Positions 14,709 to 20,725 of a stretch of DNA of 21,729 bases are shown here, piece by piece. Source of the DNA: Alphaproteobacteria bacterium UBA1218. Its GTDB lineage: Bacteria; Pseudomonadota; Alphaproteobacteria; Rs-D84. The notes under the pieces were generated by a model, which was given only the letters and a program-made list of their open reading frames with translations, made no database searches and was not told the origin of the DNA. The stretch's first letter is position 1. Every line of letters begins with the position of its first letter. A program made the position numbers and the translations under genes. Location: the NCBI GenBank assembly GCA_002309215.1, contig DBXG01000013.1, forward strand, positions 22,191 through 43,919, written 5' to 3'.

Positions 14709-16109
14709 ATGAAAAACAAAAACTTTGTTTCAATGCTTGCGTTATTAACAGCAGTGGCTTTGACTGGTTGTGCTGGGACGAATAATGGTGGCGATGAATA
14801 TGTTGAATATGATACGCCTACTGTTGATTATATTGAACGGTTAAATGTTAATGATGCGCCACACCAAGATTCTTTCTTGAACCAATTGGCGATGAATTAT
14901 CGTTCTTATGCGATTTATAATGCACGTACCAGCGGATATCCAATGGTGGGCGAATTATTTGCGCAAAAGGCAGTCAGTGCTTTTTCTGGTGAAACGCCTT
15001 ATCCTGAATCTTTGGATAACTGGGAAATTGATGATGATAACGAAAGATTTGAGATATATACCGGATACAATAATTTGATGGATGAATTCAGAAAAGATGC
15101 AATTGATAATCAGCCCCAATTGGTGGCGGAGGCTCAGGCAAAGTTTGATTGCTGGTTATCTGCTACATCCAGCGGTCAAGATGATACGGCAAACGAATGC
15201 AGAAAACGTTTTCTGAATACTTTGCAGGCATTGAAAGATTGCAGGGATGGCAAAGGAATTGCGCCAACGCGGGTCAAATCTGAAACCATTGTTGATAAGT
15301 CTGAAAAAGAAGAATATTATCCAGAAACACGTCGTTTGAATGCTATGTCTGGCGCATCGCGTTCGCGTGATGGTGTAATTATTGTGAATAATGTCAATAT
15401 TCCTGCTAATTTAATTCAACCTGTGTCGGTTCCTGCACAACAGCCGTTAGTGTTTAATCAAAATATTTATGGCGGTGAAGAAAACGCGAACAGTACTGGT
15501 GACACAAATGGCTTGGATGACGATTATGTTTCACGTGATGAATTCATAGATATGATGATGGCGATGCGTGCTGAATTGGCGGCGATAAATAAACGTTTGG
15601 ATGATTTGGGTAATGCACCAGCGCCAAGTTCTGAAAAAACTGTCATCAAGGTGCAGCAGATTCCGTTGGAACCAACACAGCATGTTATGGAAGAGGTGTT
15701 CGAAATCAGATTTGATTTTGACAAGGCGATAATTAAGCCAGAATATGATGAATTGATAAAGAAGTTGGCAACAACAACCCAAGAAAATAAAAATATCAAA
15801 GTGTCCGTTGTTGGACATACTGATACAGTTGGATCTGATAGTTATAACTATGCTTTGGGTGGACGCAGGGCAGAGGCTGTGCAAAAAATGCTGATAGAAT
15901 ATGGTATCCCATCTTCCCAAATTGTTGCTGTTTCTGCGGGGGAAGAAGATCTGAAAGTACCAACACCGAATAATACACCAAACGCGGAAAACCGTCGGGT
16001 GCGTGTTGTAAAAGAAGTACATTATACCGAACCTGCAAAGGCTGCACCAATCGTGGTTGAAGAATATTCTGAAACAGACGATTCTGCGGATTGTGAAGAA
16101 AATTCGTAA
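14709..16109 (+). CDS. OmpA-family lipoprotein, peptidoglycan-associated
   Basis: A 466-residue lipoprotein. The signal peptide ends in lipobox LTGC, with Cys21 the lipidated residue. Residues 22-330 are a long acidic region of unknown fold with a possible coiled segment (DEFIDMMMAMRAELAAINKRLDDL). Residues about 340-442 form a canonical OmpA C-terminal domain: FEIRFDFDKAIIKPEYDEL, then GHTDTVGSDSYNYALGGRRAEAV and NAENRRVRV. The Asp of GHTD and the Arg of GGRRA are the known diaminopimelate-binding residues. It should tether the outer membrane to peptidoglycan, as Pal does, but it is far longer than Pal and has no tol genes beside it. A short acidic tail follows (ETDDSADCEENS). Confidence 0.88.
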   Translation: MKNKNFVSMLALLTAVALTGCAGTNNGGDEYVEYDTPTVDYIERLNVNDAPHQDSFLNQLAMNYRSYAIYNARTSGYPMVGELFAQKAVSAFSGETPYPESLDNWEIDDDNERFEIYTGYNNLMDEFRKDAIDNQPQLVAEAQAKFDCWLSATSSGQDDTANECRKRFLNTLQALKDCRDGKGIAPTRVKSETIVDKSEKEEYYPETRRLNAMSGASRSRDGVIIVNNVNIPANLIQPVSVPAQQPLVFNQNIYGGEENANSTGDTNGLDDDYVSRDEFIDMMMAMRAELAAINKRLDDLGNAPAPSSEKTVIKVQQIPLEPTQHVMEEVFEIRFDFDKAIIKPEYDELIKKLATTTQENKNIKVSVVGHTDTVGSDSYNYALGGRRAEAVQKMLIEYGIPSSQIVAVSAGEEDLKVPTPNNTPNAENRRVRVVKEVHYTEPAKAAPIVVEEYSETDDSADCEENS

Positions 16110-16125
16110 GAAGATGAAATTGTTC

Positions 16126-16153
16126 TTGACAAAAACAGAGTTTAGGGTATTAT
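16126..16153 (+). promoter_or_regulatory. Strong promoter of the 52-residue gene
   Basis: A perfect TTGACA (16126-16131), a 16-bp spacer and TATTAT (16148-16153, 5 of 6 to consensus). This is among the best promoter matches in the window and lies just after the OmpA-family gene. Confidence 0.7.
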
Positions 16154-16186
16154 GAAGGTTGAGAGATAACGTAAAAGGTGATAAAA

Positions 16187-16345
16187 ATGGCTAAAAAAGA
16201 ACTTTTTCAAGTAGCAAGTGCCGAAGTCGCTTCGGTAGGTAAAGCATCTCGTTTCAATAATGCCATGAGGAAAATCAATATCACAGAGAGATTAACAAAA
16301 GCAGGTATTGATAAGACCGCATTTGATAGCAGTAGGTGGAACTAG
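16187..16345 (+). CDS. Unrecognised 52-residue basic protein
   Basis: A short open frame with complete expression signals: the promoter at 16126-16153, AAAAGG (16173-16178) 8 bases before the ATG, and an intrinsic terminator 23 bases after the TAG stop. The protein starts MAKKELFQVASAEVASVGKA and ends FDSSRWN. It is hydrophilic and basic, without signal peptide, membrane helix or cysteine; most of it could be helical (NNAMRKINITERLTKAGID). The perfect hairpin CCGAAG-TCG-CTTCGG (16221-16235) lies within the coding sequence. The family is unknown to me. Its position as an independent unit just before rho suggests steady, possibly strong expression. A nucleic-acid-binding role is possible from charge alone, which is weak evidence. 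Confidence 0.65.
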   Translation: MAKKELFQVASAEVASVGKASRFNNAMRKINITERLTKAGIDKTAFDSSRWN

Positions 16346-16367
16346 TATTGCATATCTAAAAGATTTG

Positions 16368-16390
16368 GTGGTCAAATGGCCACTTTTTCT
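16368..16390 (+). terminator. Intrinsic terminator after the 52-residue gene
   Basis: Stem GTGGTC (16368-16373) and GGCCAC (16378-16383), including one G-U pair, with loop AAAT, followed by TTTTTCT. It separates the small gene from the rho promoter, which starts 8 bases later. Confidence 0.75.
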
Positions 16391-16397
16391 TTGCAAC

Positions 16398-16425
16398 TTG
16401 ACTTTTTGTTCTTTTTTACTATAAT
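16398..16425 (+). promoter_or_regulatory. rho promoter
   Basis: TTGACT (16398-16403), a 16-bp spacer and a perfect TATAAT (16420-16425). The predicted leader is about 45-50 nt, ending in AAAAGG (16466-16471) 7 bases before the rho ATG. The leader is too short for the long Rho-dependent attenuator known upstream of E. coli rho. Confidence 0.72.
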
Positions 16426-16478
16426 TAATTTAATCGAACACCAGAATTCTCTGAGTGTGATTTCCAAAAGGTTTTTTT

Positions 16479-17747
16479 ATGCATGTAAATGAATTGAAGA
16501 CAAAGTCACCTCAACAATTGTTGAAGATGGCAGAAGATATGGGGATTGAAAATCCTTCACAATTAAATGTTCAGCAACTGCGTTTTGCGGTTATGCGCGT
16601 GTATGCGGCGGATAAATCTATTACTTTGATTGGTGATGGTGTTTTGGAACGTATGCAGGACGGTTTTGGTTTTTTGCGCGCACCCGAAAGCAATTATCTG
16701 GCGGGGCCCGATGATTTATATGTTTCACCAAATCTGATTAAAAAATACGGGTTGAAAACAGGTGATTATATAGAAGGACAAATTCAGGCACCACAAAATG
16801 AATCAGAACGTTATTTTGCTTTGGAAACAATTGAACGCGTTAATGGTGGCGACCCCGAAAATCTGCGTCATCGTATTTCTTTTGATGACATGACACCTTT
16901 GTATCCAGATGAACAATTGAAAATGGAAGTTGCCAATGATACGGACAAGGGACGCAATTTGTCTGCGCGTGTTATTGATTTGATTTCACCGACTGGCAAA
17001 GGGCAACGTTCGTTGATTGTTGCGCCACCAAGAACTGGTAAAACTGTTATGTTGCAGAATATCGCACATTCTATTGCGACAAATTACCCAGACGTGAAAT
17101 TGATTGTTTTGTTGATTGATGAACGTCCAGAAGAAGTGACCGATATGCAACGTAGTGTTAAGGGTGAGGTTATTTCATCAACATTTGATGAACCTGCAAC
17201 GCGTCATATTCAAGTTGCTGAAATGGTTATTGAAAAAGCAAAACGTTTGGTCGAAGCAGGTCAGGATGTTGTGATATTGTTGGATTCTATTACCAGATTG
17301 GGTCGCGCGTATAATACTGTTGTCCCGTCCAGCGGAAAAGTTTTAACAGGTGGTGTTGATGCCTATGCTTTGCAACGTCCAAAACGTTTCTTTGGTGCTG
17401 CGCGTAATATCGAAGGTGGCGGTTCTTTGACAATTATTGCTACTGCTTTGATTGATACGGGTTCCAAGATGGACGAAGTTGTGTTCGAAGAATTCAAGGG
17501 TACAGGTAACAGCGAAATTATTTTGGACAGAAAGTTGTCTGATAAACGTGTGTATCCTGCTATTGATATTACAAAATCAGGAACACGCAAAGAAGATTTG
17601 TTGGTGTCAAAAGATACATTATCAAAAATGTATGTTTTGCGTCGCATAATCAATCCAATGGGAACGTTGGAAGCGATGGAGTTCTTGTTGGATAAGTTGC
17701 GTTTAACGAAAACAAATGATGATTTCTTTTCTGCGATGAATCAGTAA
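16479..17747 (+). CDS. rho: Transcription termination factor Rho
   Basis: Rho is the hexameric RNA helicase that ends transcription at C-rich, untranslated RNA. The 422-residue protein is complete: N-terminal helical subdomain (residues 8-44), cold-shock-like primary RNA site (about 50-120, with ERMQDGFGFLRAPESNY and GPDDLYVSP), Walker A PPRTGKT (183-189), Walker B VVILLDS (264-270), the Q-loop SSGKVLTGGVDA (284-295) and the R-loop KGTGNSE (340-346). There is no large insertion in the RNA-binding domain. Its own promoter lies upstream and a strong intrinsic terminator downstream, so it is monocistronic. The ATG is set by the AAAAGG upstream and by the conserved N-terminus. Confidence 0.97.
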   Translation: MHVNELKTKSPQQLLKMAEDMGIENPSQLNVQQLRFAVMRVYAADKSITLIGDGVLERMQDGFGFLRAPESNYLAGPDDLYVSPNLIKKYGLKTGDYIEGQIQAPQNESERYFALETIERVNGGDPENLRHRISFDDMTPLYPDEQLKMEVANDTDKGRNLSARVIDLISPTGKGQRSLIVAPPRTGKTVMLQNIAHSIATNYPDVKLIVLLIDERPEEVTDMQRSVKGEVISSTFDEPATRHIQVAEMVIEKAKRLVEAGQDVVILLDSITRLGRAYNTVVPSSGKVLTGGVDAYALQRPKRFFGAARNIEGGGSLTIIATALIDTGSKMDEVVFEEFKGTGNSEIILDRKLSDKRVYPAIDITKSGTRKEDLLVSKDTLSKMYVLRRIINPMGTLEAMEFLLDKLRLTKTNDDFFSAMNQ

Positions 17748-17769
17748 GAAATATATCATAGGTAAAATA

Positions 17770-17801
17770 AAACTGCTGTTTTTACAAACGGCAGTTTTTT
17801 T
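17770..17801 (+). terminator. Strong intrinsic terminator of rho
   Basis: A 12-bp stem: AAACTGCTGTTT (17770-17781) pairs with AAACGGCAGTTT (17786-17797), with one G-U pair and loop TTAC, then a run of T. This is the clearest terminator in the window. The next gene starts only 12 bases downstream. Confidence 0.9.
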
Positions 17802-17812
17802 ATGGTGAAAAT

Positions 17813-18040
17813 ATGAATAAACTATATTTAATACTTTTGTTTGGTGGGGTTATGTTTGGCGCGTTTGTTTGTGGCGGAAAAGTCGCAGATGCCAGATGTC
17901 GTATGAACATAGCCCAAGAATCGAAAGCACAAATTAAACAATCTTTGCAAAATAACAGGATTTTAGATGACAAGGTTTATAAAACTGGTGTGGCTGATAT
18001 TCGTCGCATCTTGCAGTCTGAATACAGCATCGCTGAATAA
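17813..18040 (+). CDS. Small single-pass membrane protein, possibly i-spanin-like
   Basis: A 75-residue protein with a short N-terminus, one hydrophobic helix (about residues 4-22) and a hydrophilic, mainly helical remainder (KVADARCRMNIAQESKAQI, then VYKTGVADIRRILQSEYSIAE). The topology N-in, C-out fits an inner-membrane protein with a periplasmic helix, as in phage i-spanins (Rz), although it is shorter than most. GGTGA lies 4 bases before the ATG. A second frame starting at 17967 overlaps its 3' end by 74 bases in +1 frame and encodes a lipoprotein-like peptide, the arrangement seen in Rz/Rz1. The gene comes right after the rho terminator and no promoter is visible between them. The CDS call is fairly sure; the spanin role is a hypothesis. 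Confidence 0.65.
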   Translation: MNKLYLILLFGGVMFGAFVCGGKVADARCRMNIAQESKAQIKQSLQNNRILDDKVYKTGVADIRRILQSEYSIAE

Positions 18041-18158
18041 TATGGTTTGCAACTGTGATATCATATATGGGCATCAATCAGACTGGCAAATAATTAGTGA
18101 TGATTTAGCGCGGAATATATACAAGCATAATTTGCAATGTAAAAATCAAGATTACTGA
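17967..18158 (+). CDS. Overlapping small lipoprotein, possibly o-spanin (Rz1)-like
   Basis: A 63-residue frame overlapping the preceding gene by 74 bases in +1 frame. It begins MTRFIK, then a hydrophobic stretch and lipobox VASC with Cys16, that is, a minimal lipoprotein signal. The mature part would be 48 residues with further cysteines at 28, 30 and 57. AGGA (17957-17960) lies 6 bases before the ATG, inside the upstream gene. These features match embedded or overlapping o-spanins, which are outer-membrane lipoproteins that pair with an i-spanin to fuse the two membranes at lysis. It could instead be a chance frame. Its stop overlaps the convergent gene's end by 7 bases. Confidence 0.42.
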   Translation: MTRFIKLVWLIFVASCSLNTASLNNMVCNCDIIYGHQSDWQIISDDLARNIYKHNLQCKNQDY

Positions 18159-19138
18159 TTGTCATAATTTGCGATTACACTTTCAGCGGCAGTTTGTATT
18201 TTTTGTAATGTAGATTCGTATGTTGCGCAATCGCGTGCGATTTCTGATTTATATGCATCGCGTAAGTTTGATGCCATATAAGAGCATGTGCGTAAGTAAT
18301 TTACACAATATTGATGTCCGGTGTTAAACGCATTTTGACCCCGAACACGACTTTCGGTACTTGCCCAATCTATGTTTAATGCATTGTCAATATTTACCCA
18401 TGGGTTTGTTTTTGTATATTGACCGACAGTCGCATCCCAATAATCTTCAACTGACGACAATTCTTCATAATCTGCTGACGGCTTTGTTGTTGTATTTTTC
18501 AGTACGATTATTTGTTGAATCAAATTATCAATCTTCTTTTGGTATTTAGAATCTATTTGTGCCAACTTTGCACTGCAATAACAGCGGTTATATGCGGTAT
18601 CTTCGCGCAAACAATACATTTCCATACATTCTTTGTAATTTGCAAAACACTTTTGTGAAGTGCCATTTGTTGACGATGTATTTGTTATCGTAGTAGAACG
18701 GCGCAGGTTGGTTGTTCTAACACTTGTTGCTGTCCGGGCGGAATTATTTCGGGTGCCACTGCGTGCAACAACGCCACGATTGTTATTCGAATATGTGTTG
18801 CGCATAGCACTGTTATTTGTCGCGCTGCGTGCAGTATTGGAACGCGGAACAACACGTCTGGTGCTTGTAGTGGTTGTAGTGGCTGCGCGGGCAGGGCTGG
18901 GGCGTTTTACAACACCGCGTTTACCAACAGACTGCATAGGCGTTGCGCCACCAATTCCAGATACATTGTTTTTCTTGGTTGGTGTGACACTTTCGTTGCG
19001 TCGATTGTTCAGGGAATAGGGGTATAAACCGTCACCGGTGTTGGTGTTTGCAAATTGTTTTGCAATATAATTCCCAGCGGCCATACAAGGCATCGATAAT
19101 ATACATGATAATAAAACAGCAAAAAACCCTTTCCACAT
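18152..19138 (-). CDS. Secreted protein with basic low-complexity linker and Cys-rich C-terminal domain
   Basis: A 328-residue exported protein of unknown family. A signal peptide (about 1-21, ending MAA) is followed by a long Arg/Thr/Ser/Asn/Ala-rich region (about 45-162). That region carries three degenerate copies of R-x-V-V-x-R-[SP] plus A-R-x-A-T (around 74-87, 94-107 and 121-138). The C-terminal domain (163-328) has eight cysteines (164, 171, 176, 186, 188, 278, 285, 304) and two helical stretches around DSKYQKKIDNLIQQI and LRDAYKSEIARD, suggesting a disulfide-stabilised fold. The basic linker might bind anionic surface polymers such as LPS or peptidoglycan (inference). There is no ribosome site; TTGTTT-N17-TAGAAT ends 7 bases before the ATG, so a leaderless mRNA is likely. 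Confidence 0.8.
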   Translation of the reverse strand: MWKGFFAVLLSCILSMPCMAAGNYIAKQFANTNTGDGLYPYSLNNRRNESVTPTKKNNVSGIGGATPMQSVGKRGVVKRPSPARAATTTTTSTRRVVPRSNTARSATNNSAMRNTYSNNNRGVVARSGTRNNSARTATSVRTTNLRRSTTITNTSSTNGTSQKCFANYKECMEMYCLREDTAYNRCYCSAKLAQIDSKYQKKIDNLIQQIIVLKNTTTKPSADYEELSSVEDYWDATVGQYTKTNPWVNIDNALNIDWASTESRVRGQNAFNTGHQYCVNYLRTCSYMASNLRDAYKSEIARDCATYESTLQKIQTAAESVIANYDNQ

Positions 19139-19145
19139 AGTTTAT

Positions 19146-19174
19146 ATTCTAGTTTTTTTATGAAAAATAAACAA
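19146..19174 (-). promoter_or_regulatory. Promoter for the Cys-rich secreted protein gene, predicted leaderless
   Basis: On the minus strand: TTGTTT (19169-19174), a 17-bp spacer, TAGAAT (19146-19151), then 7 bases to the ATG at 19138. The spacing matches that at the M23 gene, and again no ribosome site is visible. Confidence 0.5.
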
Positions 19175-19191
19175 GTGAAAAATATTGGTTC

Positions 19192-19353
19192 CTAGATGAC
19201 GAATATTGCTATGGCGCGATTGCACGACTTTATATGCTTTCTGTCCGCCTTCGCTGTTCTTAAAGTGTAGAAAATATTTCCAAGAATTTGCTGTGCTACG
19301 GCGCGACACTCAATTTTCTTAATTGTGCACTTCATGCGCAATAATGAAAATTG
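19192..19353. other. Non-coding region of unknown function
   Basis: No credible gene. Open frames here read through the antisense of the neighbouring tRNA and have no family resemblance. GC-rich words (GGCGCGA near 19214 and again near 19311) stand out from the AT-rich surroundings and sit in two loosely similar halves, which suggests decayed repeat DNA. I found no match to 6S RNA, SRP RNA, tmRNA or RNase P RNA. Confidence 0.4.
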
Positions 19354-19454
19354 GTGGTCGGAGTGGCGGGATACCCTCGGCATAAATGCCTGCGGGGCAA
19401 TCGTGACGTTTTCGCTGCGCTGGCGCTTGCAAAATCTACTGCTTGTCGAACCCG
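19354..19454. repeat. Repeat module A, beginning with a copy of the tRNA-Pro 3' end
   Basis: Bases 19355-19372 are an exact 18-nt copy of the tRNA-Pro 3' end (19535-19552). Next come the hairpin GGCAT-AA-ATGCC (19379-19390), TTTCGCTGCGCT (19410-19421) and CGAACC (19447-19452). The blocks GTGGTCGG, TTTCGCT and CGAACC recur in the same order in module B (21285-21388). Block-start distances are 56 then 37 here and 59 then 37 there. This is probably a dispersed extragenic element or an old tRNA-associated attachment scar. Confidence 0.4.
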
Positions 19455-19501
19455 AAATTGCGTTGCAATTTATCGTATTCAAATCATGACACCACAACAA
19501 A

Positions 19502-19532
19502 ACAAAAAATACCACGTCGTGATATTTTTTAT
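19502..19532 (-). terminator. Terminator of the tRNA-Pro gene
   Basis: An inverted repeat with arms AATACCAC (19508-19515) and GTGATATT (19519-19526), one mismatch and a 3-nt loop. On the minus strand it is followed by a run of T, just past the tRNA 3' end. A run of T also follows on the plus strand, so it may work both ways. A separate hairpin, AAATTGC-GTT-GCAATTT, lies at 19455-19471. Confidence 0.65.
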
Positions 19533-19534
19533 TT

Positions 19535-19611
19535 TGGTCGGAGTGGCGGGATTCGAACCCGCGACCTTTTGCCCCCCAGACAAACACGCTACCAGACTGC
19601 GCTACACCCCG
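19535..19611 (-). tRNA. tRNA-Pro (anticodon GGG)
   Basis: A 77-nt cloverleaf. The acceptor stem CGGGGTG pairs with CACTCCG (one G-U), with the C1-G72 pair and A73 typical of bacterial tRNA-Pro. The D-stem is GCGC/GCGT. The anticodon stem is TTTGT/GCAAA with loop CTGGGGG (anticodon GGG at 19575-19577). The T-arm is GCGGG-TTCGAAT-CCCGC, and CCA is encoded. It reads CCC and CCU; a UGG-anticodon tRNA must exist elsewhere for CCA and CCG. A possible minus-strand promoter lies upstream (TTGTCT at 19647-19652, TATAAC at 19626-19631), but its 15-bp spacer is short. Confidence 0.95.
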
Positions 19612-19669
19612 ACAACGCAATCTATGTTATACGAATTTTTTATAAAAGACAAATAAAAACGTTTTTATA

Positions 19670-20611
19670 TTAATGTATGTTTTGTTTTGGAGTGTGTATC
19701 AATTGAAAAGTCCCAATCAATTTACGGTTTTTTGGATTCACCAATGCAAACATATATGGTTCATTGTTGTCAAAGTATGTGAATTTATCTATGAATGGGT
19801 TTTCATGATGTTGGGCCAAGTTCAAAAATTTATCGCCACGACGATCAAATACCGTTACGCCGTCTTGATAATCATTTGTTGTTTGGGCATTATCAAAACC
19901 GTTTTGCAAAAACGACTCTGCGTTCACATTTTTCAAGTTCATTCTTGCAACATACTTGTTCATCGCTTCCAGTGGTGTGGTGCGATTTGATGATTTTGCT
20001 GTAAAAATAGGGTCATGCATCAGCAAAGCCTGATGAAACGCTTGTTGCGTATATTGCACATAAAATGAATTTATTGTATCGCGTACTTCGGGAATGTTTA
20101 TATATGTATCCCTGGCATTTTGCCAATAGGTTAGGGCAAAGTTAGTATTTGCCAAAGAAATGTCGTTATTGGCAAGTTGTAATTCTGCCTGATAATAAAT
20201 GCTGTGTACCGAATGATAACAATCTTGGAATTCTGGGCGTTTTATTAAATCGTTTGCAACCATGGAATATACCAGAAATGCTTCAACTTCCATCATTTTA
20301 GCAATACGAAACGTGTCGCCAAAAGACGCATTGCGCAGGTCTGTGAAGTGTATGCCATTGTGTTTTTGATCAGCATGGCATAGTTCGTGTGCCAAAGTTG
20401 TGTATAGCTCCAGACGATTTTCTGGTTCGTTCAAATCGATGTCTATGTTTCTGAAAGTGATTTTTCCATTGTTAAAACATGCGATTCCACGCAGGTCATC
20501 GGCAAAATTGTATTCTATGTCTGTTAAATTATCTAATATGCTTTTAACTCTGGGGACTGTTTCCAGATATTGTAAAGCATGATTTACAGTTTTCTTGTTT
20601 AACAATGTCAT
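19670..20611 (-). CDS. Putative zinc metallopeptidase (HExxH), DUF6782-like
   Basis: A 313-residue protein with a zincin motif HELCH at residues 75-79. Glu108 or Glu110 (MMEVEAF), about 30 residues later, could serve as third ligand, a gluzincin-like arrangement. The N-terminal 120 residues form the likely catalytic domain. The rest is helical and then Asn/Asp-rich, with no other motif that I recognise. There is no signal peptide, so it acts in the cytoplasm or is delivered by a non-Sec route. It may belong to the putative-metallopeptidase family DUF6782, which is a tentative match from memory. AAAAGG lies 7 bases before the ATG, with a promoter-like TTGACA further upstream. Confidence 0.75.
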   Translation of the reverse strand: MTLLNKKTVNHALQYLETVPRVKSILDNLTDIEYNFADDLRGIACFNNGKITFRNIDIDLNEPENRLELYTTLAHELCHADQKHNGIHFTDLRNASFGDTFRIAKMMEVEAFLVYSMVANDLIKRPEFQDCYHSVHSIYYQAELQLANNDISLANTNFALTYWQNARDTYINIPEVRDTINSFYVQYTQQAFHQALLMHDPIFTAKSSNRTTPLEAMNKYVARMNLKNVNAESFLQNGFDNAQTTNDYQDGVTVFDRRGDKFLNLAQHHENPFIDKFTYFDNNEPYMFALVNPKNRKLIGTFQLIHTPKQNIH

Positions 20612-20637
20612 TGTTGTACCTTTTTATGATTAGGCAA

Positions 20638-20665
20638 ATCGTATCATAAAAAATTGTTTTGTCAA
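20638..20665 (-). promoter_or_regulatory. Promoter of the metallopeptidase gene, with overlapping palindrome
   Basis: On the minus strand a perfect TTGACA (20660-20665), a 16-bp spacer and TACGAT (20638-20643). The -35 overlaps the inverted repeat TTTTGT-CA-ACAAAA (20657-20670), a plausible repressor site. The predicted leader is about 20 nt. Confidence 0.55.
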
Positions 20666-20690
20666 CAAAATATTGGTGTGGGCACAGGTT

Positions 20691-20725
20691 TCTCGAATAC
20701 GTGGTTGATGCTTTGCGATTCGAGA
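20691..20725 (-). repeat. 8-bp inverted repeat directly after the kinase-like gene
   Basis: TCTCGAAT (20691-20698) and ATTCGAGA (20718-20725) are perfect complements around a 19-nt loop, starting right after the kinase stop codon. No T-run follows on the minus strand, so it is not a standard intrinsic terminator. It may protect the 3' end of the mRNA or act with Rho. Confidence 0.4.

Noticed and set aside
19192..19620. 142-codon open frame on the minus strand starting in GVAQSGS-like sequence
   Set aside because: It reads straight through the tRNA-Pro gene and the repeat module. This string is the well-known spurious translation of tRNA genes.
19641..19669. ATAAAAAC/GTTTTTAT palindrome as a terminator for the metallopeptidase gene
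   Set aside because: An almost pure A/T stem with no loop and no following T-run would be too weak to call.
19351..19673. Plus-strand open frames of 76-101 codons across the tRNA-Pro gene
   Set aside because: They are the antisense of the tRNA and its duplicated 3' end, with no family resemblance and no ribosome site.
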